64,000 bases of DNA. It comes from CAZMNY01 sp964567745. GTDB lineage: Bacteria > Planctomycetota > Planctomycetia > Pirellulales > Pirellulaceae. The DNA lies in the NCBI GenBank assembly GCA_964567745.1, contig CAZMNY010000001.1:1-64000 (forward strand). The letters are read 5' to 3'. The position numbers and the translations under genes were made by a program. Under the pieces are notes generated by a model. The model did no database searches and was not told the DNA's origin. It was given only the letters and a program-made list of their open reading frames with translations. The stretch's first letter is position 1, and every line of letters starts with the position of its first letter. This document shows, piece after piece, positions 17,992 through 27,080 of this stretch.

Positions 17992-18067
17992 ACACAACGC
18001 GCCCAGATGATCGTGTCACGGGCACACGCACACGCCAGGGATTATTGCCTCGACGGGCCGCGGGACG

Positions 18068-18095
18068 TGGACAGCACACCGAGTCGTTGTATAGT
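18068..18095 (+). promoter_or_regulatory. Putative sigma-70 promoter for the beta-propeller gene
   Basis: TGGACA (18068-18073), 16-bp spacer, TATAGT (18090-18095). Each hexamer matches the consensus at five of six positions. It lies about 110 bp before the start at 18206. Inferred by pattern only. Confidence 0.5.
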
Positions 18096-18205
18096 TCATT
18101 GAGCCTATGCTTTTGGCGAGCGTCTGCGAAAACATTGAGTACCGGTTATCTGTATTTTGGCGACTAGCACACCCAATTCTAATCATTGATGGGCAACGTC
18201 GATTC

Positions 18206-19192
18206 ATGCGATCACTCTATTTGGCCATGCTGCTGACTTGTTTTGTTGCCGCGACGGCTCGCGGCGAGCAAGCGGATGACCACGCCGACTTACCGCCGAC
18301 AAATTCCGTGGAGCCCATTGTGGCGGCGACTGGGTTGGAGGTTGCAAGCGGCGTGGCGGTGGACGAAGAGTTTAATGTGTTCGCACCAAACTACCGCAGC
18401 CTCGGCGGCATTGGCCAAATCAAGCAGGACGGGACAGCAAGTCTGCTCTGTCGCCTCGATAAGCTTGCGCCGGTGGAAGGACGAACTCCGTTTGCCCAGA
18501 GCTTGCGTCTCGACACGCAGCGTCGCCTAATCGTCGCCGATGCAGGCGGCGGTCGTTTACTTCGCGTGGAGGTCGACGGCTCACGAGCTGATGTCTTATC
18601 GGACCGCTATCAGGGCGTTCGTCTTCGCGAAGTGTCTCATGTCGCGTTGGATCGAGCCGGCAACATTTACTTTACTGAGCGGCCGTCCGACACCAAGCCC
18701 TCGGATGAGGCGGCAAGTGAGGCGACGGGGCGCCTGTTCGTTTATCGCATTCGCACTCAAAAGACCGAGCTGCTCGCCGGTGGCATGGACCGTCCGTCCG
18801 GCATCGCGGTTTCGCCGGACCAAAAGAAACTGTGCGTTGCCGAACAGGGAACGCGACGCGTGTTGATCTTTGACATCGAGGATATCCAGATCGCTCGGCG
18901 ACGCGAGTTGATTCGCTTCCCAATGCAGTCAGACGGCAACTTTGCGGCAGGAGACTTTGCTCCCAAAGGACTCGCCTTTGATCGCCGCGGCCGACTCTAC
19001 GTTTGCATGGGTGCCGGCGGCATGATCAACGTCGTGGAAACGCCCTCCGGCCGATTGCTGAGGCGATATAAGACGCTCGGCTCAGTTTCGGATTGCCACT
19101 TCGCGGACACAACTCTTTACATCGCCATCGAATCCAAGGAGGCCGTCTTTCGACTCCCCCTTGGCGTCGAAGGCTTTGTCTACTCGAAGTGA
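18206..19192 (+). CDS. Exported SMP-30/NHL-type beta-propeller protein
   Basis: A 328-aa protein. The ATG at 18206 opens a signal peptide (RSLYLAMLLTCFVAATARG). The body is a six-bladed-propeller-like series: ATGLEVASGVAVDEEFNVF, RLDTQRRLIVADAGGGRLLRVEVDG, HVALDRAGNIYFTE, MDRPSGIAVSPDQKKLCVAEQGTRRV, PKGLAFDRRGRLYVCMG (the recurrent GxAxDxxGxLY pattern). This matches gluconolactonase/SMP-30-type or NHL proteins. No signature metal-site residues can be fixed by eye, so hydrolase activity is uncertain. Its stop lies 10 bp from the convergent DUF11 gene. Confidence 0.8.
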   Translation: MRSLYLAMLLTCFVAATARGEQADDHADLPPTNSVEPIVAATGLEVASGVAVDEEFNVFAPNYRSLGGIGQIKQDGTASLLCRLDKLAPVEGRTPFAQSLRLDTQRRLIVADAGGGRLLRVEVDGSRADVLSDRYQGVRLREVSHVALDRAGNIYFTERPSDTKPSDEAASEATGRLFVYRIRTQKTELLAGGMDRPSGIAVSPDQKKLCVAEQGTRRVLIFDIEDIQIARRRELIRFPMQSDGNFAAGDFAPKGLAFDRRGRLYVCMGAGGMINVVETPSGRLLRRYKTLGSVSDCHFADTTLYIAIESKEAVFRLPLGVEGFVYSK

Positions 19193-19202
19193 TTCACCAC
19201 GA

Positions 19203-21119
19203 TTACTTGCGAGCTGTTGTGGCGGCCGGTTCATCGCCGAAGTAGCGTGTTGTCTCTTCGGCGACAAGCGTCGTATCGGGCTCAGCACATTTCACGACCG
19301 CTCGGAATCGGTGGTCGCCGCCCTTGCTGGCCTTGGCTCGCACTTTGAGCAACATCGTTTGACCTGGAGCGATTCGAGGAATCGCTTTGAAGATGACTTG
19401 GCCCGGCTCGATTTCATGCTCGAGTCCGTCGGCCGCGACCGGCTCAACTCCGTCGGCGAAGTGGGCGACCACATCGACCGCTTGGGCTGACTTCGTGCCG
19501 CGATTGAGAACCAAGATTTCGTATTCGACTTCTTCGCCAACCGCCTGAGGACCCTGAGGATCGTTGACGACGAGTTTCAGGTCGGCGATCGCTTCCACGC
19601 GAGTTGCGATGGCGACCGAAGTGCGAAGGTTGTCCGCCGACGTCGTAACGATGTTGAGTCGGTTTTCGCCCGCAAGGGTCAGCTCGCAACGTACCTTGTA
19701 AATCCGCTCGTCGCCCGGTTGAAGCGTACCAACTCGCCACGCCACTTGTTGGCCTTGCGTTTCGTGATTGGTGAGACCGGACAGGTATTTGGCGTCCGTC
19801 GGCAGTTGCAACCCGACCTGGACTTGATTGGCCGGAGCGTCGCCGGTGTTGCGAACTCGGATCGAATAGGTTGCCACGGCACCCGCGTATTTCAGCCCCG
19901 GACCCTCAGCGAGGATCTCAAGTTTGGCGCGTCGGACGACAACATCGTGGCGGAATTCTTTCGCCAATCCGCCTTCAGCTCGAACCGAGGCGCGAATCGG
20001 CATCTCGCCGGAATCGCCCGCAGTCAACTCGAGCTTGATGACCTCGCGGCCGCCCGCTGGAATCGAGCCAATGCGTTTCGATTCGCTCGGCCCGTCACCC
20101 GTGGCGACATCGAGGACAACATTTTCGGCAGGTCCTGTGCCGGGGTTGCTGATGGAAATCGTGAAGACTTCCGTCTCACCGAACAGAACGGCCCGAGGGC
20201 CGACGACGGACAGATCCAATTGAGGCTCTTGAACGACGATTTGGGCGACAGACTGACGCGGCCGCATGGCCCATTCCATCTTCAAAGACATCGCGCCACG
20301 GTCTTGCGGAACCAGCGTGATCTCGAGCTGTTCACGAGCACGAGCGGACAACTCATCGATCCGCCAGTCGATTCGAACGGTTCCGTCTCCGTTGTCGATG
20401 ACTTCGCTATCACCACTGGTCGGGTTGTGGTTGAGAATCTCAGCCGAGGCGGGCGCTTCAAGACGAACGTAAATGTCCTGAGCGGCTAAAGCGCCGGCGT
20501 TGAGCGCGGCAATTCGATACGTGGCGGGCTTGCCGAGCTGAACGGCCTCCGGACCGATCGTTTCGACAACAACGGCCGGTCCAGGACTTCGCATGATGGC
20601 ACCGTCGGCGACGGGAATGGTTTCGCGAGGCGACACGGTTTCGATCGGGCGGCGTAGCGGCTTCGGAGAAGTGTACACAAGCTCCACAGGCGGCGCGGCG
20701 CTGGTGGCGGACGAGCCGCCTTCGTTCAGCGATTGGATTTGGCTCGATGTCGGCCGAGCGCCCCCAGGTCGACGGGATGGCACGGTCGGGGAAGCCGACT
20801 GGGTAACCGGCGCCGACGGCTGCTGCTGATTCAGTTTTTTGATTCGGTCAACCAAACTCGTTCGAGACGATGTCCGTGGAGTGGAATCGTCGTACCGCGA
20901 ATTCGATGGCACGGGGGGCGGCGTCGAGTCCGAAATGGACGCGGCTGCACCGTCGTACACGGAAGGCGGTTCCGAACCGGGTTGCGTGTCGGATTTAAGC
21001 GGCTGGAGCAGTACCGACCGCTCGTTTTCATCGCCAAGACCGACGCGAGTGCGAATGGATGCGGTCACTAAAATGGCAGCGACCAGAAAAGCAAGACCGA
21101 GTGAAACTTTTCGGAACAT
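19203..21119 (-). CDS. Envelope protein with multiple DUF11-type conserved repeats
   Basis: A 638-aa exported protein. The ATG at 21119 opens a signal or anchor (FRKVSLGLAFLVAAILVTASI). Residues about 25-180 are low-complexity Pro/Ser/Thr. The rest is four Ig-like repeats of about 110 residues, each with a pattern like TYRIAALNAGALAAQDIYVRLEAP or TYSIRVRNTGDAPANQVQVGLQLP and ending near a WRIDEL/WRVGTL unit, the hallmark of DUF11/TIGR01451 domains. Such proteins are surface or periplasmic spacers in planctomycetes. The gene is monocistronic. Function is structural by inference. Confidence 0.85.
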   Translation of the reverse strand: MFRKVSLGLAFLVAAILVTASIRTRVGLGDENERSVLLQPLKSDTQPGSEPPSVYDGAAASISDSTPPPVPSNSRYDDSTPRTSSRTSLVDRIKKLNQQQPSAPVTQSASPTVPSRRPGGARPTSSQIQSLNEGGSSATSAAPPVELVYTSPKPLRRPIETVSPRETIPVADGAIMRSPGPAVVVETIGPEAVQLGKPATYRIAALNAGALAAQDIYVRLEAPASAEILNHNPTSGDSEVIDNGDGTVRIDWRIDELSARAREQLEITLVPQDRGAMSLKMEWAMRPRQSVAQIVVQEPQLDLSVVGPRAVLFGETEVFTISISNPGTGPAENVVLDVATGDGPSESKRIGSIPAGGREVIKLELTAGDSGEMPIRASVRAEGGLAKEFRHDVVVRRAKLEILAEGPGLKYAGAVATYSIRVRNTGDAPANQVQVGLQLPTDAKYLSGLTNHETQGQQVAWRVGTLQPGDERIYKVRCELTLAGENRLNIVTTSADNLRTSVAIATRVEAIADLKLVVNDPQGPQAVGEEVEYEILVLNRGTKSAQAVDVVAHFADGVEPVAADGLEHEIEPGQVIFKAIPRIAPGQTMLLKVRAKASKGGDHRFRAVVKCAEPDTTLVAEETTRYFGDEPAATTARK

Positions 21120-21335
21120 CGAATCGCCCTGAATGATGGGGGGTTGGATCCGCAATCCGCCGAAGCGGTGTGCGACTTAGTTCGGTGCGGTACAATCACG
21201 AACGAATGCGAAAACCGCGCATTCGCTCTTCGCCTTCGATATCGGCCAAGTAGGTCGTTCGGGTTGAGTTCAGTTTGAGCATTCCGCAAAAAATGACGGT
21301 TAGTTAAAATAGGCAGTTTTCAACTGGTTCACCCT

Positions 21336-21665
21336 ATGGCCCCATCGCAACGTCGACAACAAATCGAAACCATGCTGGAAGAGGACCCTACGGACTCTTT
21401 CCTGCGTTACGCATTAGCAATGGAACTGCGAGCGGAGGGTGATCTGCTTGGAAGCATCGACCGGCTGAAGTCGCTGATGACCGACACGCCGCCTCATGTC
21501 CCCGCCTTCTTCATGGCAGCTCAACAATTCGTTCAGCTGCAACAAATCGACGCCGCCCGCACCGCATTGCGCGACGGTATTGAGCAGGCGCGAGATCAAG
21601 ACGACTCGCATGCCGCGTCAGAAATGGCTGACTTGCTCGCGCAGCTCGGCAATGCGGGTGAATGA
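21336..21665 (+). CDS. Small tetratricopeptide-like protein
   Basis: A 109-aa helical protein with three TPR-like helical pairs (TDSFLRYALAMELRAEGDLLGSIDRL, HVPAFFMAAQQFVQLQQIDAARTAL and an acidic final pair). It has no signal peptide. It probably mediates protein contacts. It is convergent with the amidase operon, with a nested palindrome between the two. Confidence 0.8.
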   Translation: MAPSQRRQQIETMLEEDPTDSFLRYALAMELRAEGDLLGSIDRLKSLMTDTPPHVPAFFMAAQQFVQLQQIDAARTALRDGIEQARDQDDSHAASEMADLLAQLGNAGE

Positions 21666-21703
21666 GACAGCGAAAATTGCGAAGTGTTCGGTGCGGCGAC
21701 ATA

Positions 21704-21816
21704 TGGTGCCCTTTCAGGGCTGGTTATGTTTTGGGGTGCCTACCCAGGGCGGCGCAGTCGCAAGGTGCCGCCCTGGGTTAGCAGCGAAAAGGATAGGAAG
21801 CCCTGAAAGGGTGCCA
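21704..21816. repeat. Nested palindromic (REP-like) element between convergent genes
   Basis: An outer pair of 13-bp arms (21709-21721 and 21799-21811, CCCTTTCAGGGCT and its complement) encloses an inner pair of 12-bp arms (21742-21753 and 21767-21778, ACCCAGGGCGGC and its complement). The element would fold as a forked stem. It sits between convergent gene ends and could stop transcription from both sides. The look is that of a dispersed REP/BIME element; no transposase is nearby. Confidence 0.75.
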
Positions 21817-21892
21817 CAGGTTTGGGCCACACGCATCGTTCGTCGAATGCGACGCGATAACGTTCAAAGAGTTTAAGGTTTCTTCACGCGAG

Positions 21893-23164
21893 CTACGTTT
21901 CGATTGCCTGGGCATAGGCGGCGAGACGGTTTTCGCTGAAGGGTGGCCCGATCAATTGGAAAGCGACAGCCAAGCCCAGGGCGTCGCGCCCGCAGGGAAT
22001 GGATATCGTCGGCAATCCGCAATAGCTCCATGGCGAATTGAAGCTTGGATCGCCCGTTGTCTCCGCCGTGGGGGCGGTCGTCACGGTGGCGGGCGTGACA
22101 AGCACGTCCGCATTCTGGAAGCAACTCATGATGTCTTGCCGAAATTGGAGCCAGTGCTTGGCGGCTTCGATATAATCCTCTTTTGACGTCGCCAATCCCT
22201 CTTCGATTAGACCAGCAATCCCGCTGGCGAATTGGTCTGAATAATTGCGCCAAGCTCGAAGGTGCGTCTGCGCCGCGTCGGCGACCATCAACCGACGGTG
22301 CATCCGATGGAGGTCAGAGAATGAGCTCGGTAGCGACACCGTGGCCTCGATGTTCAGCTTTGCGAGCGCCGCATCGTAGATACTCCACAACTCCGCATCC
22401 GCGTTATCACTGAAATACGAGTCGATTCGGCGAACTCGAATACCGTCAAGATCGACGGATTCGAGCGATTCGAGACGAGCGGAAGGCGCCATCTTGCGAT
22501 CGAGCATCGCTCGAAAACAATCGTACAAATCGGCGACGCAGCCGGCGACCGGGCCGGCGTGATCGAGGTGCTCGCTGATGGGCGTCACTTGTTTCGTCGA
22601 GATGGCTCCAAACGTTGGCTTGAGCCCGCTCACACCGCAAAACGAGGCGGGACGAGTGATTGACCCGCCGGTCTGGGAGCCAACGGCCGCTTGGCACATT
22701 CGCAATGCCACCGCGACAGCCGAGCCACTGCTCGAACCACCTGGCGTTCGGTCGGGCAACAAAGGGTGGCGCGTTTGGGGCGGGTCGAAACAAGCCAACT
22801 CGGTCGTGACCGTTTTGCCCAAGATGACAGCGCCCTCGCGCCGCAACCCGCTCACCAATGGAGCGTCCGAAGCAGCCGGTTGGTCGTCGGTCCAGGTCGC
22901 TCCGGAGCGTGTCGGCAGACCCGCCACATCAACGATGTCTTTAACGCCGATGATCGCGCCGAGAAGGCTTCCGCTGGCCGTTCCCGACTCAACTCGCCTG
23001 GCAATCGCTTTGGCCTTTTCGATCGCACCATCGCGATCGATCACCACCCATGCGCCGACCGAAGACTCGAGCGAATCGATTCGCTCCAGGTGATCTTGTA
23101 CAATCGCGACCGGGTCAATCTGGCCGTTTCGTACAAGATCGGCTTGTTTTGCAAGCGACGTCAT
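21893..23164 (-). CDS. Amidase-signature family hydrolase
   Basis: A 423-aa amidase with the Ser-cisSer-Lys triad: Lys75 in IGVKDIVD, cis-Ser144 in PGGSSSGSAVAVA, nucleophile Ser168 in QTGGSITRPAS. The spacing of the three matches malonamidase-type enzymes. It is shorter than GatA (~485 aa), so a small-amide hydrolase is more likely than a tRNA amidotransferase subunit. Its ATG overlaps the bioB stop (ATGA at 23161-23164), so it is made together with biotin synthase. A role in releasing biotin or a precursor from an amide is possible, but this is inference. Confidence 0.9.
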   Translation of the reverse strand: MTSLAKQADLVRNGQIDPVAIVQDHLERIDSLESSVGAWVVIDRDGAIEKAKAIARRVESGTASGSLLGAIIGVKDIVDVAGLPTRSGATWTDDQPAASDAPLVSGLRREGAVILGKTVTTELACFDPPQTRHPLLPDRTPGGSSSGSAVAVALRMCQAAVGSQTGGSITRPASFCGVSGLKPTFGAISTKQVTPISEHLDHAGPVAGCVADLYDCFRAMLDRKMAPSARLESLESVDLDGIRVRRIDSYFSDNADAELWSIYDAALAKLNIEATVSLPSSFSDLHRMHRRLMVADAAQTHLRAWRNYSDQFASGIAGLIEEGLATSKEDYIEAAKHWLQFRQDIMSCFQNADVLVTPATVTTAPTAETTGDPSFNSPWSYCGLPTISIPCGRDALGLAVAFQLIGPPFSENRLAAYAQAIET

Positions 23165-24216
23165 GGCCTCTGATCGCCCGCGGCCGTCGTGGCGAACTCA
23201 TGATTTTGAGTGATTTCGAACCCCAAGTCTTCGATCATCTGATAATCGGATTCAGGCGCCTGGCCTTTGGTGGTTAGATAGTCGCCGACGAACAGCGAGT
23301 TGGCCGCGTACATGCCGAGCGGCTGCAAACTTCGCAGATGCACCTCTCGCCCGCCGGCTATCCGCAGCTCGCTCTCCGGGTTGGCGAAGCGGTACATGGC
23401 GAGCGCTTTGAGACAGTAACGAGGATTCAAGGTGCGAACTTCGCTAAGCGGCGTTCCTTCAACTGGAATCAAGAAATTGAGCGGGATCGAATCGGCTTGA
23501 ATCTCTCTCAACTCAAACGCCATGCGAACGACGTCTTCGTCCGACTCGCCCATCCCGATGATTCCGCCGGAGCAGATTTCGATGCCGGCGTTTCTCACGT
23601 TGCGAAGCGTGTCCAAACGATCTTGGTAGGAATGGGTGGAGCAGATTTCTGCGTAGTGTTCGGCGCTCGTGTTCACGTTGTGATTCACTCGATCGACGCC
23701 ACAGGCCTTCAGTCGCTCCGCCTGGTCTGTTGAGAGCAGACCGAGGCACGCGCAGATTTTCAAATCGTGTTGAGCTTTGATTTCGGGAACAATTTGTTCA
23801 ACCGTCTCGATTTCACGCTCGCTCGGACTTCGGGCCGAAATCACGATGCAGTACGTCTTTGATTGTCGCTCGGCTGCGATCCGGGCGCCGTCCATCAGTT
23901 TGTCACGGCTAAGAATGTTGTATTTGGGAATCTCGGATTCAGCGACTTTGGACTGCGAGCAATAGCTGCAATCCTCTGGGCAGAGTCCGCTCTTCGCATT
24001 CATCAAGAAGTACAGCTGTACCGTCTTGCCGAAGTGCTTTTGCCGAATCTGAAACGCGGCGGACAGAATGTCCAACACTTGGTCATCCGGAGCCTGTAAG
24101 ATCTGCAGCCCTTGTTCGAACGTAATTTTCTCGCCGGCCAAGACCGACAAGGCTAGTCCATTCCAATCCGGCGCGCCCTCGAGACTTGAGGCATTCTTGA
24201 TCATTGATATTTCCAT
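23161..24216 (-). CDS. bioB: Biotin synthase
   Basis: A radical-SAM enzyme that inserts sulfur into dethiobiotin (351 aa). The SAM Fe-S motif is CPEDCSYC (Cys79, Cys83, Cys86). The second-cluster residues and fold are visible in CACLGLLS, GVDRVNHNVNTS, GIEICSGGIIGMGE and LRIAGGREVHLRSLQPLG. It lies 6 bp after the PSP1 gene and overlaps the amidase by 4 bp. No other bio genes lie in the window. Very confident. Confidence 0.97.
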   Translation of the reverse strand: MEISMIKNASSLEGAPDWNGLALSVLAGEKITFEQGLQILQAPDDQVLDILSAAFQIRQKHFGKTVQLYFLMNAKSGLCPEDCSYCSQSKVAESEIPKYNILSRDKLMDGARIAAERQSKTYCIVISARSPSEREIETVEQIVPEIKAQHDLKICACLGLLSTDQAERLKACGVDRVNHNVNTSAEHYAEICSTHSYQDRLDTLRNVRNAGIEICSGGIIGMGESDEDVVRMAFELREIQADSIPLNFLIPVEGTPLSEVRTLNPRYCLKALAMYRFANPESELRIAGGREVHLRSLQPLGMYAANSLFVGDYLTTKGQAPESDYQMIEDLGFEITQNHEFATTAAGDQRP

Positions 24217-24222
24217 GATGGT

Positions 24223-24777
24223 CTATTTGGATTTGAGCGAAGTCACGCCGCACGTCGTGGAAGCAGAGCAGTTCGAGCAACCGTCTCCGCAACCCGCCGC
24301 GGACTCAGTCCCGCAATCGGGCCCGCAGCCCTCATACAACGTCTCGCTGAACTTTCTAAACCGAACTGTTTTCTCATACGACGCCGCTAGTTGGTCAGTC
24401 ATCTCCTGAGTCGCCGAATCGACTTCGCCCAGGAAATAGAAAACGACCGTCTTCCCGTCAAACAGGTGTTCGACGTCGACCAACAAGGCATCCAGCTCAC
24501 GCTGGGCCAACAAACGTTCGCAAGCGGAAAACGCTTCGTCGCGATGACGTTCGAGCCTCGAGATCAACAATTGATCCTCGATCGACACACGACGTAATAG
24601 CTCGCCATCTTGCTCGCCCGCCGCCCCATCCGCCGCCGACATCACTCGGCCGACTTCAAGACCGCGCAACGTCCGGCAGATGACTCGATCACCACGGCGG
24701 TAGGCCGACCAATCGACCGCAGCGAACCGTCCGATCGCGCCCATCGCGCCAACTTGAATCAAGTATTGTTCGGCCAA
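24223..24777 (-). CDS. PSP1-domain protein with Cys-rich tail
   Basis: A 184-aa protein related to the PSP1/YaaT family. The family's C-terminal core is visible as LDALLVDVEHLFDGKTVVFYFLGE and SYEKTVRFRKFSETLYEGCGPDCG. A Cys-rich C-terminal tail (about eight Cys within 30 residues) could hold a metal or Fe-S cluster. YaaT homologues act in sporulation or competence phosphorelays and RNA decay in Firmicutes; the planctomycete role is unknown. It is the first gene of the operon with bioB and the amidase, which hints at a link to Fe-S biochemistry. Confidence 0.8.
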   Translation of the reverse strand: MAEQYLIQVGAMGAIGRFAAVDWSAYRRGDRVICRTLRGLEVGRVMSAADGAAGEQDGELLRRVSIEDQLLISRLERHRDEAFSACERLLAQRELDALLVDVEHLFDGKTVVFYFLGEVDSATQEMTDQLAASYEKTVRFRKFSETLYEGCGPDCGTESAAGCGDGCSNCSASTTCGVTSLKSK

Positions 24778-25267
24778 GATGTTACCCGAGAATGTGACGA
24801 CATGACGCCGAGTCGAAGAGCATCAATTTCACGGACCAATGTAGCAGGTAGCCGAGTCTGGTGAAGCCATCTTAGATGTTCGACCCCATCTTGAGCAGCG
24901 AGAAAAATGGCACCCTACGGCTAAACCAACAGAAGCTATGTTCATCCAGTCGAAAACAAGGCCGCGAAGGATGGACAGGATCAACATGATCGACAGGATA
25001 CGACGGACGGAAAGAAAAGGACGGGAATATCGAATATTGAACAAGGAATGATGAACGCTGAACGAACGCACTGAAGACCAACGTCATCAACGCACCCGTT
25101 GGCCGAAGGTCAACCTCATCGTAGCCCGGGGTAGCACTGGGTAGCGCCTCAGGAAAAATGGATACTCAGCCTTTTTTCATCCTGTCAATCATGTCAATCC
25201 TGTCCAATACAGGACGTGAAGCAGGCCTCGCCGCCCGTCTCCCTCCCCGTCTGGCTTGTTGCCGAAA
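24778..25267. other. Gene-free region with degenerate inverted repeat
   Basis: A 490-bp stretch without a convincing gene. An imperfect 28-bp repeat occurs in opposite orientation at 24973-25000 and 25178-25205; the core pattern is ACAGGATnnACATGAT, with about five mismatches between arms. It resembles a widely dispersed bacterial 'GGACAGGATTGACAGGAT' repeat. This is probably decayed repeat DNA. Confidence 0.55.
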
Positions 25268-26284
25268 TTACAGCCCGGGCTTGATCCGCACGAGCCTGCC
25301 CGCACCGGTGGTTCCGGCGCCGTAAACCGTGATGAAGAGCGAGCCGTCGTCAGCGAAGGCTAGCGATGAGGGATGCTGGAGCTTAAGAATGCGTTTGGCG
25401 CTGACAATTTGCGAGCGGCCTTTGCGTTCGGAAATGATCTGATACAGTCCGCCAGCCGAGCGATTGTCCGCCGAAAAATCGGTGGCGTAGAGGTTGCCGC
25501 GGGGGCTGTAGGCAAGGCCGCTGATGTCGTTCAGACCGGTCTTGAAGGTGGCGAGCCGTTTTCCGTTTTCGCTGAAGAACGTCAGCAGACTATCGCCAGA
25601 TTCTTTCAACTCCCCCATCTCCGCCAGGACGATATCGCGAGCGGGGCTAGCGGTAATGGCGGTCGGTCGCTGCAGCACGTCGACATTGAGCAGTCCCGCC
25701 GTCGGGCTGATGTTCCTTCCGTTTCGCGGAAACTGAGCCAAGCGGCCGCGCCCGTCGGCTCGACAGCTGGTGAGAAATATCGACTTGTCGGCGATGACAA
25801 TTCCGAACGCGTCCGACTCGCTCGCTTCACCTTCATTCATCGGGAGCGAAAAGCTCGCCTTGAGCAACGCCGGCTTGTTCTGAGGTTGCTCTTTAGCGCT
25901 CTCTTCCTTTTTATCTTTGGCCTTCGGGTCCGGCTCACTCGAAACCACGTAGATGCGAACTTGTTCGCTTTCCGCTTCCGATTTCGTGCCGACAAACAAG
26001 AGATCCGACGCGAGAAAAGCCAAGCTTAACGGCCCTAGCGGCCGCGATGCGTCAGGCTCGAAACGCGACAAGTCGTCGACGACGATCTCCGGCTTCCCCG
26101 CTCGCAAGCGAACAATCCTTCCGCCGCCGCTTTCAGCGACGAAGATGACGCCTGTGCCGGGCTGAAAGGCAACGCTCGACGGCAAGTCGAGCCCGTTGAC
26201 GACCGGCTCTGGAACGACTTGGCCATGGGCAACATGTGCACATGCGCAAAACATGACGACGATGATCGCGGGAAGTTGTCTCAT
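25268..26284 (-). CDS. Exported beta-propeller protein
   Basis: A 338-aa protein with a signal peptide ending near CAHVAHGQ. Propeller blades are visible as LDLPSSVAFQPGTGVIFVAESGGGRIVRL, RPTAITASPARDIVLAEMG, LNDISGLAYSPRGNLYATD and QHPSSLAFADDGSLFITVYG (pattern P-S-S-L-A-F, then L-F-V/I). A Lys/Glu-rich insert (PKAKDKKEESAKEQPQNK) lies near residue 130. It is related in style to the protein at 18206 but not closely. The ligand is unknown. It is a monocistronic gene between repeat DNA and leuD. Confidence 0.78.
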   Translation of the reverse strand: MRQLPAIIVVMFCACAHVAHGQVVPEPVVNGLDLPSSVAFQPGTGVIFVAESGGGRIVRLRAGKPEIVVDDLSRFEPDASRPLGPLSLAFLASDLLFVGTKSEAESEQVRIYVVSSEPDPKAKDKKEESAKEQPQNKPALLKASFSLPMNEGEASESDAFGIVIADKSIFLTSCRADGRGRLAQFPRNGRNISPTAGLLNVDVLQRPTAITASPARDIVLAEMGELKESGDSLLTFFSENGKRLATFKTGLNDISGLAYSPRGNLYATDFSADNRSAGGLYQIISERKGRSQIVSAKRILKLQHPSSLAFADDGSLFITVYGAGTTGAGRLVRIKPGL

Positions 26285-26430
26285 CGAGTCGCCTCGGCGA
26301 ACATAGGGGCGGAACGGCGATCGAACAACGAGCGTTCAAAACCGAAGGTAAATACTAACCTAGTCCGCCAGCATGTCGAAGTCGAAAAACGACCTGCATC
26401 CTGTCGCCGACGTGAATAGTCGCCCGAGGT

Positions 26431-27018
26431 CTAGTCGCAACTCGCTTCAAACGCGGCAATCTTCTCTTCGTGCTGCAAGGTAACCGCGATTTCGTCGAGC
26501 CCCTGCAGCAAACAATCGCGTCTCGCCGCTTCGACCTCGAAACTGAATTCGATTCCAGCGCCGTCCGAAACCGTCTGTTCATGTAGATCAACCGTGAGCG
26601 CGTAGTCGTCATTTTGACTGGCGGCGACGAAAATCTGCTCGACTTGCTCTTCGCTCAAGTAGACCGGCAAGACGCCATTCTTGAAGCAGGTGTTGTAGAA
26701 AATGGCGGCCAGCGACGGAGCGATAACGACACGGAAGCCGTAGTTTTCCAGGGCCCACACGGCGTGCTCACGACTCGATCCACAACCGAAATTGCGTCGA
26801 GCGACAAGAACGCTGGCGCCAGCCGCTTTGGGCTGATTCAATTCGAAGTTGCTGCGAGGCTGACCTTCGTCATCAAATCTCCAGCTGTAAAAGAGACAGT
26901 CTTCGAACCCCGTGCGCTGGATCCTTTTGAGAAAGTCCTTGGGGATGATCTGGTCCGTGTCGACGTCGGCGCGGTCCATTGTGACGACTTTGCCTTGATG
27001 TTTCGTAAATGCTCGCAT
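26431..27018 (-). CDS. leuD: 3-isopropylmalate dehydratase small subunit
   Basis: With LeuC it isomerises 2-isopropylmalate to 3-isopropylmalate in leucine synthesis (195 aa). The start MRAFTKHQGKVVTMDRADVDTDQIIPKDFLK is typical of the family, and NFGCGSSREHAVWAL is the conserved swivel-domain loop. The gene is 62 bp downstream of leuC, and both are transcribed leftward. Very confident. Confidence 0.97.
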   Translation of the reverse strand: MRAFTKHQGKVVTMDRADVDTDQIIPKDFLKRIQRTGFEDCLFYSWRFDDEGQPRSNFELNQPKAAGASVLVARRNFGCGSSREHAVWALENYGFRVVIAPSLAAIFYNTCFKNGVLPVYLSEEQVEQIFVAASQNDDYALTVDLHEQTVSDGAGIEFSFEVEAARRDCLLQGLDEIAVTLQHEEKIAAFEASCD

Positions 27019-27080
27019 CAGCCTGTTGTCCGTTCGGTTTCCGTCGTGATTTCATGAGTTCAAGCGGTTGAAGCGCTGGC

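Noticed and set aside
24973..25205. Insertion sequence ends
   Set aside because: The inverted arms are imperfect and enclose no transposase or remnant.
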